From Nyssa sinensis (lineage: Eukaryota > Streptophyta > Magnoliopsida > Cornales > Nyssaceae): a DNA stretch of 64,000 nt. Made by a program: the position numbers and the translations under genes. The notes under the pieces were generated by a model. The model saw only the letters and a list, made by a program, of their open reading frames with translations, was not told the origin of the DNA and searched no databases. Every line of letters starts with the position of its first letter. The stretch's first letter is position 1. Positions 39,101-51,158 of the stretch are shown here, piece by piece. Location of the stretch: the NCBI GenBank assembly GCA_008638375.1, contig CM018037.1:36413576-36477575 (forward strand). The letters run 5' to 3'.

Positions 39101-40172
39101 TTGGTTTAGTCGGATCGAAGCACATTTCATCAATGAAGGCTTCCAGAGGTGTGACAGTGAGCAAACTTTGTTTACAAAGAGGAATAGAGAAGGAAAGATT
39201 ATCATTGTAAGTATCTATGTTGATGATTTAATTTTTACTGGTGATGATAAGGATATGATGTCTGAGTTCAAGAGTTCTATGTTAAGAGAGTTTGATATGT
39301 CTGATTTGGGAAGCATGAGTTTTTTCCTTGGCATCGAAGTACTTCAAAGAGCAGATGGTATCTTTATATGTCAAAAAAGGTATGCACTGGAAGTTCTGAA
39401 AAGATTTGGGATGTTGGAAAGCAATGAGGTGAATAGTCCGATTGTTCCAGGTTTCAAGATCAGTAAAGATGAAGATGGAATCGCTGTGGATGAGACGTAC
39501 TTCAAGCAATTGGTGGGAAGCTTGATGTATCTTACTGCCACGAGACCAGACATGATGTTTGTCACCAGCCTCATAAGCAGGTATATGGCAAAACCAACTG
39601 AGCTTCATCTACAAGCTGCGAAGAGAGCTCTTCGATATCTAAAGGGGACTGTGAATTATGGCATTCATTACAAGAGAGGTGGAGATGGTAATTTGCTTGC
39701 TTTCACGGATAGTGATTATGCAGGAGATATGGAAGATAGGAAGAGTACAAGTGGCTATGTGTTTTTAATGAGCTCTGGTGCTGTGTCATGGAGTTCAAAA
39801 AAACAGCCAATTGTTACGCTATCTACTACAGAAGCAGAGTTTGTAGCAGCTGCAGTGTGTGCGTGTCAAGCAATTTGGATGAAAAGGGTATTGAAGGAGC
39901 TCGGGCATGGTGATGAGGTCTGTACTCATATCAAGTGTGATAATAGCTCAACCATTAAGCTTTCAAAGAATCCTGTGATGCATGGTCGCAGCAAACATAT
40001 CGATGTAAGGTACCATTTCTTGAGGAATCTTACAAAGGAGGGTTCAATTGCTTTGGTTCATTGTGGGAGTGATGATCAAGTGGCAGATGTAATGACCAAA
40101 CCACTGAAAGTTGATGCTTTTCAGAAGCTTCGGAGTCTGTTGGGAGTTTGTGAGATTGCTGATGTAAACTGA
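36156..40172 (+). CDS. Copia gag-pol polyprotein
   Basis: A single open frame of 1338 residues from the ATG at 36156; the frame stays open upstream to 36123 without another ATG, and MTTEGNFVQPSIPRFDG is the typical gag start. In order: gag (about 1-240); an Arg/Gly-rich basic stretch and CCHC zinc knuckle (CX2CX4HX4C, about 250-263); protease with the DSG active site (Asp about 301); GAG-pre-integrase and integrase with the HRRYGH motif (about 437), the first catalytic Asp in HADICGP (about 501), then LRTDRGGEF and NGVAERKNRT; an acidic Glu/Asn-rich linker; reverse transcriptase with YVDDL (about 1021); RNase H with FTDSDYAGD (Asp about 1185) and a DVMTKPL end. No stop or frameshift is seen. 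The product would be cleaved by its own protease, and it copies the element through an RNA intermediate in cytoplasmic particles. Confidence 0.96.
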   Translation: MTTEGNFVQPSIPRFDGHYDHWSMLMENFLRSKEYWSLIETGYEEPAIGAPLLSEGQQKELEALKLKDLKAKNYLFQAIDRTILETILEKDTSKKIWESMKKKYEGNARVKRSTLQALRRDFETLEMKVGETITDYFARVMSVANKMRVYGEAMTDVTICEKILRSLTDKFNYIVCSIEESKDMDALTIDELQSSLIVHEQKFHRSSCVEQALKVTIDGRVGGRGRGRNNYRGRGRGRGGQEFNKAMVECFKCHNLGHFQYECPQWNKEANYTEVSEEDEMLLMSYVESHEVKRNDAWFLDSGCSNHMCGNRGMFINLDESFLHSVRLGNNSRMNVVGKGNVRLLLNGVNHVVHEVYYVPDLKNNLLSIGQLQERGLAILIKGGVCKVYHPTKGLIIQTVMSVNRMFILLAQTPAPTNAQSEKCLHTSSQDLSYLWHRRYGHLSYKGLRTLQYKKMVCGLPQFQTSNTTCMDCINGKQHRDDIPKRSTWRASQPLELIHADICGPISPISNSGKRYTLCFIDDYSRKSWVYLLTAKCEALNCFQLFKKMVEKEKGLFVKCLRTDRGGEFTSNDFNDFCKRSGIKRQLTTAYTPQQNGVAERKNRTVMNMVRSMLSDKKIPKTFWPEAVNWTFYVLNRCPTLAVKNVTPQEAWSGVKPSIEHFRVFGCLAHVHIPDARRGKLDNKSFPCVLLGVSEESKGYRLFDPIARRIVVSRDVIFEEEKQWNWGVNFEAQILLDLEWGENEENNEGEERVSENGDEDGNGDRRERSESEGSEEARGREVGNPNESGENEGRVRRPPPYLNDYVSGEGLSEDEAHMAQVVATEDPFLFEEAVRNVKWRQAMDSEINSIEKNKTWTLTELPAGAKKIGVKWVYKTKYNEHGEIDKHKARLVAKGYSQKHGIDYTEVFAPVARMDTVRTIIALAAQNGWKIFQLDVKSAFLHGELSENVYVEQPRGYEKKGKEQLVYKLHKALYGLKQAPRAWFSRIEAHFINEGFQRCDSEQTLFTKRNREGKIIIVSIYVDDLIFTGDDKDMMSEFKSSMLREFDMSDLGSMSFFLGIEVLQRADGIFICQKRYALEVLKRFGMLESNEVNSPIVPGFKISKDEDGIAVDETYFKQLVGSLMYLTATRPDMMFVTSLISRYMAKPTELHLQAAKRALRYLKGTVNYGIHYKRGGDGNLLAFTDSDYAGDMEDRKSTSGYVFLMSSGAVSWSSKKQPIVTLSTTEAEFVAAAVCACQAIWMKRVLKELGHGDEVCTHIKCDNSSTIKLSKNPVMHGRSKHIDVRYHFLRNLTKEGSIALVHCGSDDQVADVMTKPLKVDAFQKLRSLLGVCEIADVN

Positions 40173-40193
40173 ATGCTTGATGGCAGTTAGTTT

Positions 40194-40204
40194 AAGGGAG
40201 GGAA
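40194..40204 (+). other. Polypurine tract
   Basis: AAGGGAGGGAA directly before the 3' LTR, the plus-strand priming site for reverse transcription. Confidence 0.85.
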
Positions 40205-40483
40205 TGACAGGTTTGGGGTTCCTTATTAGTATAGGATTCTCAGATGTTTAGGTTTGTTTTTCTGTTTTAAATAAGTCCCTACTATTTAGGGAGACTTGTT
40301 CTGTTTTGACTCTTTCCTTATGCACGTTACCACGTTTCTGTTAGTGTGAATCGTGGGCTGTTTTTCAGCTGTTTGTTAGTTCATGTAAGGCTATATAATA
40401 GCCAAAAGGTTGATGTTCAAGATAAGTTATTCAATCCAGTTCTTGTGTTTGAGTTCTTTGATTTCTTGTTCTCATTCTCAACA
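40205..40483 (+). repeat. 3' LTR of the copia element
   Basis: 279 bases, same as the 5' LTR by eye, followed by the GGGTT target duplicate. Provides the polyadenylation region of the element. Confidence 0.95.
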
Positions 40484-40488
40484 GGGTT

Positions 40489-43400
40489 TACTTTAATCTT
40501 ATCATTAAAAGGATCATCAAACTGTAATCCAATATTAAAGTGCCACTGTTGCATCATTACAGGTGAATTGAAGCAATGTTTTTTTTTTTTTTTTGCAGTG
40601 TGTTCATGCATATCATATTAAGTTGAACAAAAACATGATACCACCCAAGCATTGGTAGTTATAAGGAGGGTTAGGGGTGACCAAGGCCCTCCCAAAATTA
40701 AAGAAATTCGATAATTTATTCATATTTTCTATATAAAAAACCTTTTTAAAAAAAATTGGAAATTGCCCACAAAATGTTTCATATTTTTACATGAGATCCT
40801 TTTAAATTTTCATTTTCATTTTTTTGAAATTTTGTGTTAATGGTTTAGATCCGTCATTGTACCTAAAATCGTTGGGAAAGAGCGCCCCAGATTGTGACAA
40901 ACTCTAACAATGATTTTTGACACTAGGTTTTTGTTCTTTTTAAAAGGTTCACAGCTAGTAAAACAATGGTTGTTATGCTAGAATAGATCATGCGGTGTAA
41001 ATTGTATGCATATAATATAAAGTAAGTCTATTAATGTTTTATCGACTAATTGGGTCTGGGTCAGCACAAAGTAGTTTCACTCTTCTCATTAAAAGAATGT
41101 AAGTTTGTATTTGGTTCAATTTAATAAATTTCAAGACGAATTTTTCAAATACAAAACTGACTTTTTTTTGATAAATTAAGTATTCAGTTTAGATTATGAA
41201 CTGCACTCTTTATAACTGTAATAAGTTCAAAACAGACGTTTTGATTAAGTTGTTAGGAAATTTTTTTCAAATTGTAGTTTTAAACCGTCCATTCAAATGA
41301 GCCAAACTTGCTTCTCTCTTTAGTATTGGTTCCATACCATCTTTAAATTATAGGTGTTATCTGAAATTCTTTTTGCCAGATATAACAGATTCTCATTAGT
41401 CCTTTAGAATACAAGATTAACTTTTGCAATGCTTTTTCTTCTTTTCCAGAAAAAAGGGAATTCCTTTTACAAATTTTCTTTTACTTTTTTTTTTTTTTAA
41501 TTTCTTTTTGGTGCCTAACAGTTCTCAATTCGGTCTGCATATATCTTTTATTTACTTTTGTAGTTTGCTTACTTTAAAAGCTTACCTTTATGTAATCAAA
41601 GATTTGAAAATTATAATGAGTGCTTTATGAGATTTCCACTAGGAGGAAGTAAGGTGCTTCAACCAAATCACTTTACAGTAAGAACAATCTGAGAACTATC
41701 TAGCACTCGAAAAAGGCTAGACAAATAGCATAGGAGAAAGGTATGTGTGTGTGTGTGTATAGAGAGAGAGAGAGAGAGAGAGAGAGGAGTGAAAGAATGA
41801 GAAAGTGGAATCTCAACATAGTACCCATGCATGAACAATAGATTTTTGTGTAATTAGGATTAAAGTATTTACATAAAAATTATTACAAAGTCACGTACAA
41901 TCCTTCCCCTAAATCAAGATCGGTCAAGTCATGAGTTTAAAGATTTAGATGCCTCACCTGTGGGACAGTTTGATAATAAGCTTTACCCTTCATAGCATTA
42001 AAGTCTCGGAACGTCCGTTTGTGCATTTTTAAGATCAAAATGAATATTTTGAAAAAGTGTCATAAGTAATTTTTTCTAAAATGTCTATTTCAAAACTCTC
42101 ATTTTCTAAACGCCCGTTTCTACAACTAGCCCATCCAAACAAGTACTAAATCTCTTACAAAATCTAATATTAAAATTACAATATACTTATCTAATTAATA
42201 TCACGACTTTGAGTCCCTCCCTTTTCAATTTACATGTAATTTTTTGTCATAGTTTCTAACATTCTGTAAAATAATGCTAAATTTTTAATTTTATTTCAGG
42301 CGTAGAAAAATATAATAAAATTAATTTTCTGTTTCTAATTTATTTTTATTTCTTTACTGCATTAAATATAAAGAAGAAAAATAAATCATAATAAAATTAA
42401 TGGACTGATTTAGTTCGTAGAGCAATTAAGTTATACAAGCGCATGCCATTTTTGTTCTGCATTGTCCAATGATCAGATAGACAACCTTTCGTCATGATGA
42501 CATTATATAAATGACTTTTAAGATAACTTAAAATATATGATGATTAGGCTTACACGTGTGCCACAAGATCCATTCATTTCCTTCCACGTGAGTTCAGTGC
42601 TTTATTTTTTATAAAATAAATTACATTTACAATTTTCTAAGTTTTTTTTTTATATATAATTATACTTATCTCCTTTAAGATTTAAAAAAATTATATTAAT
42701 TTTTTTACTTTATCTGAAAATATATAAATATTTTTTTCTGTTAATTTTTTTTTAAAATAACAAAATTACTCCTTATATATTTTATTTTTTTAACTTTTAA
42801 ATTTTGATAATTTATTTTCTTTATAATATAGAATGATCAGACAAATTTATGTAATCGATTTTAATTATTTAGGATAAGATTTTGTTGAGGTGTTTTTTCT
42901 AAAATGAAAGGTGAATTGTAAAATTATTATCATTACTTTTACATGTTCAAGAGTCTCTTATTTCGGATCATGGAATCTAAGAGACTCGTCAATCTAAATT
43001 ATCGTTATTTTGATCACATGAGTCTCTCATTTTAGAAATACACATCTCCCTAATTAGAAAATTGAGAATAGAAATTATGAGTTACCAAACAAATTAACTC
43101 AATTGATAATTAAGGTGAATTAAACTATAAAATTCTTTAAAATCAAATCAGACCTTCCCTAATAGTATGTGGGTTGGATTTAGGATTCCTTCCAAAATAT
43201 TTCTTTGACTTGGATCAAAATAAATATCAATTGACAGTACATCTTCCCATATTAAATCTTTCCATTTCATACAGATATTGTCATCACTTCATTATTAATT
43301 CATACATTGGGGTACTACTTTGGGGCACCTTTGTTAATATATCATATTATATATATATATATACACACACACACTAGTGTTGTATATACGTGTTCAATCT

Positions 43401-43600
43401 GATCCACAATACTCACTAACTCTTCAACTATAAATTATAATTACAAATGAATAAAAAAACACATATATAAGAAATAATCACAAAAATCATGTACACTACA
43501 ATAAGAATGATATAATCATTAACATGAATACGAAACAATAACTTATTTTATAATTAATAAAAAAGTATAAAAAATTAATAAATAAAGAATATAAGTTTAA
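40489..43600. other. Gene-free region
   Basis: AT-rich, no supportable gene. At 40660-40760 a tract with AGGGGTGACCAAGGCCCTCC resembles a dispersed plant repeat. A compound (GT)n(AG)n microsatellite is at about 41742-41787. The stretch 42610-42760 resembles one arm of the foldback family seen at 3603-5030. Confidence 0.5.
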
Positions 43601-44106
43601 CACTATGTTTGGATGGAAGGAATTGGAAAGAAAGGGAAAGGAAGGATAAGGAATGAGAGTTTATATCATATTTGTTTTAAAAATTAGGAAAGAAAATGAG
43701 GAAAAGAGAGGGAAAGGGAGGGAGAGCTTAACTCCTATTTTAACAATTTTGTTATCATTCCAAAAGTGGACAGGAAACGGAGTGAAAGGAAAGAAAGATT
43801 TAATGAATTTTTAATAATACCAATATTACCTTTAAAATTATAAAAGACAAAATAAAAATGATACTTTTATCCTAGAGCATCTAAATACACATTGTTTGTG
43901 TATAATAGTAAAATAATATAAAATTCTTTCTTTTCCTTTCTCTCTTTTATCATTCCCAAACAAGATAAAAAGATTACATCTCATTTCCTTTCATTAGTTA
44001 TCCAAATATAAACGAGGAATTACCCTCTCCTCTCCATTCCTTTCCTTTCACTCATAACTAATACTCTCATCTCTTTTCTTTCCCTCCTACTTATCCAAAC
44101 GAACTG
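43601..44106. mobile_element. MITE with PIF/Harbinger-like (Tourist) features
   Basis: The left end CACTATGTTTGGATGGAAGG and the right end (reverse complement CAGTTCGTTTGGATAAGTAG) form imperfect terminal inverted repeats, continuing into purine-rich arms. It is flanked by TAA on both sides (43598-43600 and 44107-44109), the 3-base target duplication expected of PIF/Harbinger elements. About 506 bases, no coding capacity. Confidence 0.65.
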
Positions 44107-44109
44107 TAA

Positions 44110-46219
44110 ATTACATATGACAGGACAAAATTGTAAATTAGCCACAACGAGAGGTAAAGAGAGTAAATAATAAGAGATTAATGATTAAATGATAAAAGCT
44201 AATTTTCTCGTGACATCCAACTTTCATTTATTATATAAGTGTGTGTGTGTGTGTATATATATATATCAAAGGTAAATTCCTTTCAGAAAATGAGTTATAA
44301 TAAATATTTTCAATTTATATTTTTAATATGATGTATGATCACTATATTATATTTTTGAAAATCACTTTACTTACTGTCCAAAAAATTACATAGTGACACA
44401 TTACATTAAAGTTACAATTGAAAATATGAATTGAGATGTCTAAAGTTTTCTTAAAAAAATCTTACACATTTTGTTTTATTTTTATTTAATTAGGGACATC
44501 TTATGTTATGTTCCTTTCTCTATATTTTTATATATTTTTGTAATGCATTAATAATCTTTTATTTTGAAGTGATGGATACACAATGCGTCACATTATTTCA
44601 TGCAAATGACTTTCATAAGGTTGTATATTTAATTCCAATGTAATTAATACAGATAATTGATTCCTTCTGTGCAAAGTGCTAAGAATAGCAATTAAATGAG
44701 GACCTAACAGTTTTTAATGGTTGGTATATACTAAATATAGCATTTAAATTTTTTTCAGTTATATAGATAAATCGTAATTTAAAACAATTTATATTGTATT
44801 AAATTATATATCAATCTCGTGACCTACCATTTTGTATGCAGATCAAGATATAGGAATAAAGCCAGCCAACTTGCTAGTCTTAAAGGAGATAGTGGGAGTG
44901 GATTCGGTGGGTTGGTAAAAGCAACGAGAATTATTAACTCCCCCATTACACACACTTATGTGTGTGTGAGTGTGTGTATTAGCAGCAAGAATTATATGGG
45001 GGAAAGATTTGCCTAGAATCATGTTCAGGAATCAAGACAAGGAACAGCACTTAGTTTGGGAGAATACCTTGGATTAGGAGGAATGTTCTTATATTAGAAC
45101 TTTACATTTTCAATGGGTTTGCATTCTTTCTCTGTAATTGACTTTTAACTCTTAAGAAAATGATAAATTTTATCTTTACTATATATATATATAAATATAT
45201 TATTATTATTATTTTTTGTTAAAATACCTTTTTTTTTATATACAATAATGTGAGAAAGATGAATCGAATTCTCAGTTAATTGCATAAAGAATAAACACTT
45301 ACACTATTAAAATAAGATATCAATGTTATTAAAAATAATACTTTTATGAAATGAGGTGACATAATTCTATTAGATTTATATTATTTCAAGATTTGATATG
45401 ATGTAAATACGAAACAAAAATTCAATAGGAAAGTATGACGATAGTAATATCATAAAGATATGAAATATAAAGGTAGAGCATGCTTGACATCACACGTGAG
45501 CCATAAAATCGCAGGATCAACCTGCTATTCTCCCAACGAAGCTATGAAAATGTTCTCAAAATTATGGGATTAACCCACTTTTTTTAAGCCTCAACTATTC
45601 TCGCCAAACTATTCATAAGACTTACATGTGATCCGAAAATGCTCAAACTTAAGTGTAATAATATTGGGTAAGATTTTTCTATCAAACTTAATATAACAAC
45701 ATTGCGTGTAAGACATAATATCGCGGAACCGACCTGCTATTCTCCTAACAAAAATCTAAAGATGATCTCAAAATCATGGGACTGTTTGTTTTTTAAACCT
45801 CAGCAATTCCCACCAAGCTATCCCTAAGACTTACATTTGACGTAATAACATTCGGTGAGACCTTTTTTGTCAAATTTTTTCTTAAGTGCAATCATCGGGT
45901 CGTGTAATAAATTTGAAAGAAACTTGCATTTGCAAAAAAGGTAACCCTAAATAAAGTTGACCCACCATCTATTTCCTCCAAACTGTTTATATAAAAGATA
46001 TTCTAAAAGATTTTGATTTTGAAGAAAACATTACAGGAATAGTAGAAATTATTGATACTAGTTGATTCTTATTACCATATTTATTTCATAAATGGTAAAA
46101 GAACACTACAGAATCACAGATTATTTTCTATGTACACTGTAAAGTGGGCAATGGTGGAAGTAGAAGACAGCTAATGTTCTAGAGATCGACTTCACACCAA
46201 CCTCTATTAATCGCCCCGT

Positions 46220-46257
<38 letters not shown>

Positions 46258-46290
46258 ATATATATATATATATATATCATCCACCGCCCC
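44110..46290. other. Gene-free region upstream of the pectinesterase gene
   Basis: AT-rich, no supportable gene. Contains short GT/TA microsatellites (about 44240-44270 and 44945-44980), the degenerate tandem repeat at 45482-45900, and a (CT)n(TA)n tract at about 46220-46277 in the pectinesterase promoter. Confidence 0.5.
45482..45900. repeat. Degenerate tandem duplication of about 215 bases
   Basis: Two blocks read in parallel: CCTGCTATTCTCCCAACGAA in the first and CCTGCTATTCTCCTAACAAA in the second, followed by TCTCAAAATTATGGGATT and TCTCAAAATCATGGGACT, then ATAAGACTTACATGTGA and CTAAGACTTACATTTGA. The copies are well diverged, so the duplication is old. No coding potential. Confidence 0.65.
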
Positions 46291-46291
46291 A

Positions 46292-46299
46292 TTTATAAG
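46292..46299 (+). promoter_or_regulatory. Putative TATA box of the pectinesterase gene
   Basis: TTTATAAG, 124 bases before the ATG at 46423, downstream of a (CT)n(TA)n tract and upstream of a CT-rich leader, a common arrangement for plant genes. Confidence 0.4.
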
Positions 46300-46422
46300 C
46301 ACTCCTCCCACCCTCCTCTTTCTCTGTATCCATATTCTTTGCCATACACTATCTCTCTCTCTCTCTCTCTCACTTTCACATTCTCAACGCACTATCTTTG
46401 CAAACCGCGTTTAAAAAGCAGA

Positions 46423-49400
46423 ATGTGGTATGGTAGGCTCGGATCGACTGAAGCTGCGTCCACGCAGACGGCGGAGCTAGTCGAAGTCAACCAAAGACCT
46501 CCGGCGGCGAGACGGTCCAAGCTTAAACTTCTTTTACTCTTCAGTGTGGTCTTCATTGTCGCCTCGGCTGTGTCAGCAACACTCGTTTTCGAAATCCGAA
46601 CCAGAGCCTCGGGTGGATCCGAGCCCGCCGCACTGCACAAGAAGCCCACCCAAGCCTTATCCAGAACTTGCAGCATAACTCGGTTCCCGACTCTCTGTGT
46701 CAACTCGCTCCTCGACTTCCCCGGGGCACACGGCGCCAACGAGCGCGACCTCGTCCACATTTCCGTTAACATGACGCTGCACCGCTTCGGGAGAGCATTG
46801 TACGTCGCTTCGGAGATCAGCAACGTTAATATGAATCCACTTGTACGGTCGGCGTACGAGGACTGTCTCGAGCTCCTGGACGACTCCGTCGACCAGCTCT
46901 CACGGTCGCTCCTCTCCATCGCGCCTCCGCCGGCCGGGAACAAAAAGCCCGTAGGATCCACACACGACGTCATGACGTGGCTGAGCGCCGCATTGACGAA
47001 TCAGGACACGTGTACGGACGGATTTGCGGAGGTGAGCGGTTACGTGAAGGACCACATGGAGGAGCGGTTGAAGGACTTGTCGGAGTTAGTGAGCAATTGC
47101 CTGGCGATTTATGCCGGGGCCATTAGCGACGACTTTTCTGGAGTTCCTACACAAAACCGTCGGAGATTAATGGAGTCCGACATTTCGCCGAAACATACTG
47201 AATTTCCTAAATGGTTGAATCGGAGGGACAGAATGTTGTTGGACACGCCGGTTACGGCGATACAGGCCGATATTGTGGTGTCGCAAGACGGTAACGGCAC
47301 GTGCAAGACGATTCTCGGAGGCGATTAAGAAGGTCCCGGATTACAGTAATCGCCGAACGATAATCTATGTGAAGGCAGGAAGGTAAAGTTTATGTAAAAA
47401 AAGTTTTTTTTTTAATACTCTTTATTGCTTTTTTAGATGAAATGACATTAATATCCCTATCATTTTTTTAATTGCAAGTGTTATGAGTCATGACGTTTGA
47501 ATTTTGCAGAGAAAAACCATAAATTGAGGTGATGTCAGCATTATAAAATAGTGTAGGGGGGTTTTGCAATTGTAGAGAATTGGAATGGGGCTGAAATGGA
47601 ATTAACGGAATTTATGTTTACAGGTATGAAGAGAATACTTTGAAGGTGGGGAGGAAGAAAACGAATATAATGTTTATAGGGGACGGGAAGGGTAGAACAG
47701 TAATATCAGGTTCAAAAAATGTGTTCATGAACATGACGACATTCCACACGGCGTCTTTCGGTAAATTCTCTTTTAACTGCCTTCTTTCTTTGTTAGTCAC
47801 GTTTTGAAAGTAGTAAAATGTTTTATTTATTTATTAGTGTTTTTTAGGGTTTAGAAACAAAACATGCAACCCACGTGGCCTGTCACTGTCGTGCTTTTGG
47901 ATTCTTGTCATCCACAAGGTCACGTGAAATTGTGAATAAAAAACTTAAATTTATTAGGTGAAGCTTATTTATAAAAATGTGTAAAACTTAAATACTCCTA
48001 CCAAAGATGGAGAATGTAAAACTTTTTTTACAAGAAACTTGTTGGGGAAGGGCTAAAATTTTTGGAGGAATTTTTTTTTTTGTTGTAAAATTTAGAATAG
48101 AATTTTTTATTTTAAAAAAAAATTAGAAATAAAATTTACATATAATTTTTTTCTTTAGAATTTGTTACGGCCCACTACACATGGCTCCGCTCTTGTTTTT
48201 TGTTTTTACAAATTACAAGATCAACAAATGACAAAAATTATTATTTTAAGAAAATTTGTAAAATTAAAAAGGTAGAGTTTTTCCCACTCCTTTTAATCCC
48301 TAAATTGTTATTCATACACTCATTTACATTTCTATGAATTGGGTGTGAATAATAATTGAGAAAGTGAAAAAAAAAAATTTTGAATCAAATTAATACAGTG
48401 ATGTGATAATGTGGCCGTTTTTAAGTGGGCCATATAATATTTTATCACGGCCCACAAATATTCTAAATAGCTCCACTCAATTAAAATTGAAACAATGTTA
48501 TATTGTTTAAAATTATATTTCAAATGATGTGACATTGACACGACATTGAATTAGTAGAAATACTTGAATTCATATAATTAATGTGATTCTTACTTGAGAA
48601 GCATAGTATTTTTTTTAAAAGTTATTAATTTAAAATATATTTTTAGTACTGATTTTTATAAAAATTAAAATCGCCATTGGATTCTCTCCTTCGTGCACTC
48701 AAAAAGTGTGATTCTTTTCAAGCATCATATCCGTTGGCATTTGTAACTTTTTTGAAATTGGTCACATTATTGGAGGTGGAGGGGTCATGGGTATTCCATG
48801 GTTAGACAACTCTATTAGTTTGATGCTTGGAAGCTACTTACTTATCAATCAGTCAAAATCAATTCAATTATTATTATTAATTTTCTTTACTTTATGTTGT
48901 TGCATTACAAAAAAGTTTTCCTGTTATTGGATTTTAAGTCAAATTTATCACTTTCACATTATTTGAATCTTATTTTTCATTTCTCAAACTTGTATTATTA
49001 TAATAATGATGTTTATATAAATTGTCTCTCAAAAAATAATATTTTTTCAGTGCCCAACTTTTAAATTATAAAGAAGTGGTTATTGTTAAAATACATCTCT
49101 TAATAAAAGCATTTATTTAATAAATATTTGTTATATATTTTTATTGAAAAGTGTGACATGGGTTCAAAAAATAAGTAAAAAATTTATGAGATTTTAAGAA
49201 TTTTGATTGAAAGAATAATAATATTATTCTTATTTTAAATTTTATCAAGATTTATATATTTGCTAATTTGATAATATTGTATTAGTTCAATATTATATCT
49301 CTTAATTATGAATATTTAAGAAGCTTTTATTATTATTAAATTGTATAGTTTTTAATTATTTTGTATATTATTTAATTAATTGTAATCCCAAGAAAAGGAA

Positions 49401-50214
49401 AACACTCCTACCACAAAGGTTATTCTTTTTGACAACTTGTTATTGTTAATTAATTACTATATTAATTATAACATTTAAGCCAATTAAGTTCACACTTCAC
49501 TTGCTTTGTTCTACAGCGGCGACCGGCAGTGGTTTCATAGCACGGGACATGACATTCGAGAACTGGGCCGGACCAGCCAAGCACCAAGCGGTGGCGCTTC
49601 GCGTCGGCGCAGACCATGCCGTCGTCTACCGCTGTAACATCATCGGCTACCAAGACACCCTATACGTCCACTCACAACGTCAATTTTTCCGCGAATGCGA
49701 CATATATGGAACCGTAGACTTCATTTTCGGAAACGCCGCCGTCGTCTTCCAAAACTGCAGCTTATATGCCAGAAAACCCATGCCGTTTCAGAAGAACACC
49801 ATCACTGCCCAAAACCGCAAAGACCCAAATCAAAACACAGGCATTTCAATCCATGCCTGCAGAATTCTAGCAACCCCGGATCTCGTTTCAAATATAAGCA
49901 TCTTCCAGACGTACTTGGGCCGGCCATGGAAACTGTTCTCGCGAACAGTTTACATGCAATCATACATCAACTCTCACATTCACCCTAGAGGATGGTTGGA
50001 GTGGAACACAACGTTTGCACTCGATACATTATACTATGGTGAATACATGAATTATGGTCCTGGCGGTGCCATCGGGCAGCGCGTCAAGTGGCCAGGGTAT
50101 CGGGTGATCACGTCGCCGGTGGAGGCGAGCAAGTTCACGGTGGGTGAATTTATTTTTGGATCTTCATGGTTACCATCCACTGGGGTGGCGTTCTTGGCCG
50201 GCCTGTCGGTTTAA
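46423..50214 (+). CDS. Pectinesterase with PMEI-like pro-region (PME61-like), frameshifted in exon 1
   Basis: Three exons: 46423-47382, 47624-47760 and 49517-50214, with GT-AG introns of 241 and 1756 bases. The product would de-esterify cell-wall homogalacturonan. The start is the ATG of MWYGRLGSTEAAS. Then come an N-terminal signal anchor (about residues 30-55), a pectinesterase-inhibitor-like pro-domain (about 75-235), basic processing motifs (NRRRL, RRDRMLL) and the catalytic domain. QAVALR, QDTLY (catalytic Asp), DFIFGNAAVVFQ (catalytic Asp) and LGRPWK are intact. Intended length is about 597 residues, near that of plant type-I enzymes. However, exon 1 has one extra base near 47314 (ACGATTCTCGG where the family frame needs one base fewer), so translation ends at 47328 after 301 residues, before the catalytic centre. 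The neighbouring Cys where Tyr or Phe is usual (GNGTC) is also odd. This is either early pseudogenisation or a sequence error, since everything else is conserved. Confidence 0.88.
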
Positions 50215-51121
50215 ATTACAGTGTGTTATATTGTTGATAGTTTAACTAATATTACAAAACCGATTAACGGTTTTCTTTATACCATATATATTCTATAATC
50301 AATCTCTCTCTCTCTCTCTCTGTTTCTTTTTTTTTTTTTTTTCATATGTAGTAATTAATTTTTTCATAATATAGTAAGTAAGTTTTTTTCTTTTTAAGTT
50401 TCATGTTTGTAAAAATATTATTCTGAAAAATATGCTTTGCCAAACTTGTAAAACTATTTTGTGTTGATTTAACTTTTAAAAATGCATAAAGTTGGGTTTC
50501 TAAAAAAGTAATTATAGGACATCTCAAAATAATTTTTTATTTTTAAAACACACAGTTGTGTGTTTTTTTTTTTTATAGTAAATGGATATAGATATATGTT
50601 GACAATGAGAGGGCAATATGATCCACATAATTTGTGAACGTTGCTTATATTGCATTTGTGTCGGTGGTATTAAAAAATAATGCTTGGAATTGATGGACTC
50701 TGCCCCACGTAATTATTAATGTTTGAAAAAAAATACAAAGTGAGTACAGGTCCATTGAATATAAAAGCCAAAAGGGTCATGGATCCAAACTATTTCACTG
50801 CATCATCCACTTTCTTGGCTTCAAAATCATGTGGGTAATGAGATTGAGACAGCACACTTTAGCCTTTGCTTTAGTGTTTTTGTAGAAGTCGACATTCAAC
50901 AATATTGGGTCAATCAGTCCGTCTCTAGTATGCATAGGTCTCACACTAATTGGCTGCGTCATGCCTCCGGAATTTACTGGGGGAAAAAATGTTTTTGTGT
51001 TCCAAAGCATTTTGTTCTAGTTTGGTCCTCCAATAAATGTGAGTTTGGTAGCAAGCGCCATCTTTCAAAAGGCAAAGCAAATTGCCAGCTGTGGTTGAAT
51101 GTGTTGTCTTATCTAAGTTGC

Positions 51122-51158
<37 letters not shown>

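Larger units (their letters stand above)
35791..40483 (+). mobile_element. Complete Ty1/copia LTR retrotransposon
   Basis: A 4693-base element flanked by the 5-base target duplication GGGTT (35786-35790 and 40484-40488). It has two 279-base LTRs, a primer-binding site, one gag-pol frame and a polypurine tract. Domain order (gag, protease, integrase, reverse transcriptase, RNase H) is that of Ty1/copia. The LTRs are identical on reading base by base, so insertion is recent. All parts needed for autonomous movement appear present. Expression cannot be judged from sequence. Confidence 0.97.

Noticed and set aside
36579..40611. Several minus-strand open frames inside the copia element
   Set aside because: Antisense shadows of the gag-pol frame and LTR.
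46392..46973. Minus-strand open frame of 193 codons opposite pectinesterase exon 1
   Set aside because: Antisense shadow of a GC-rich coding exon; no motif of its own.
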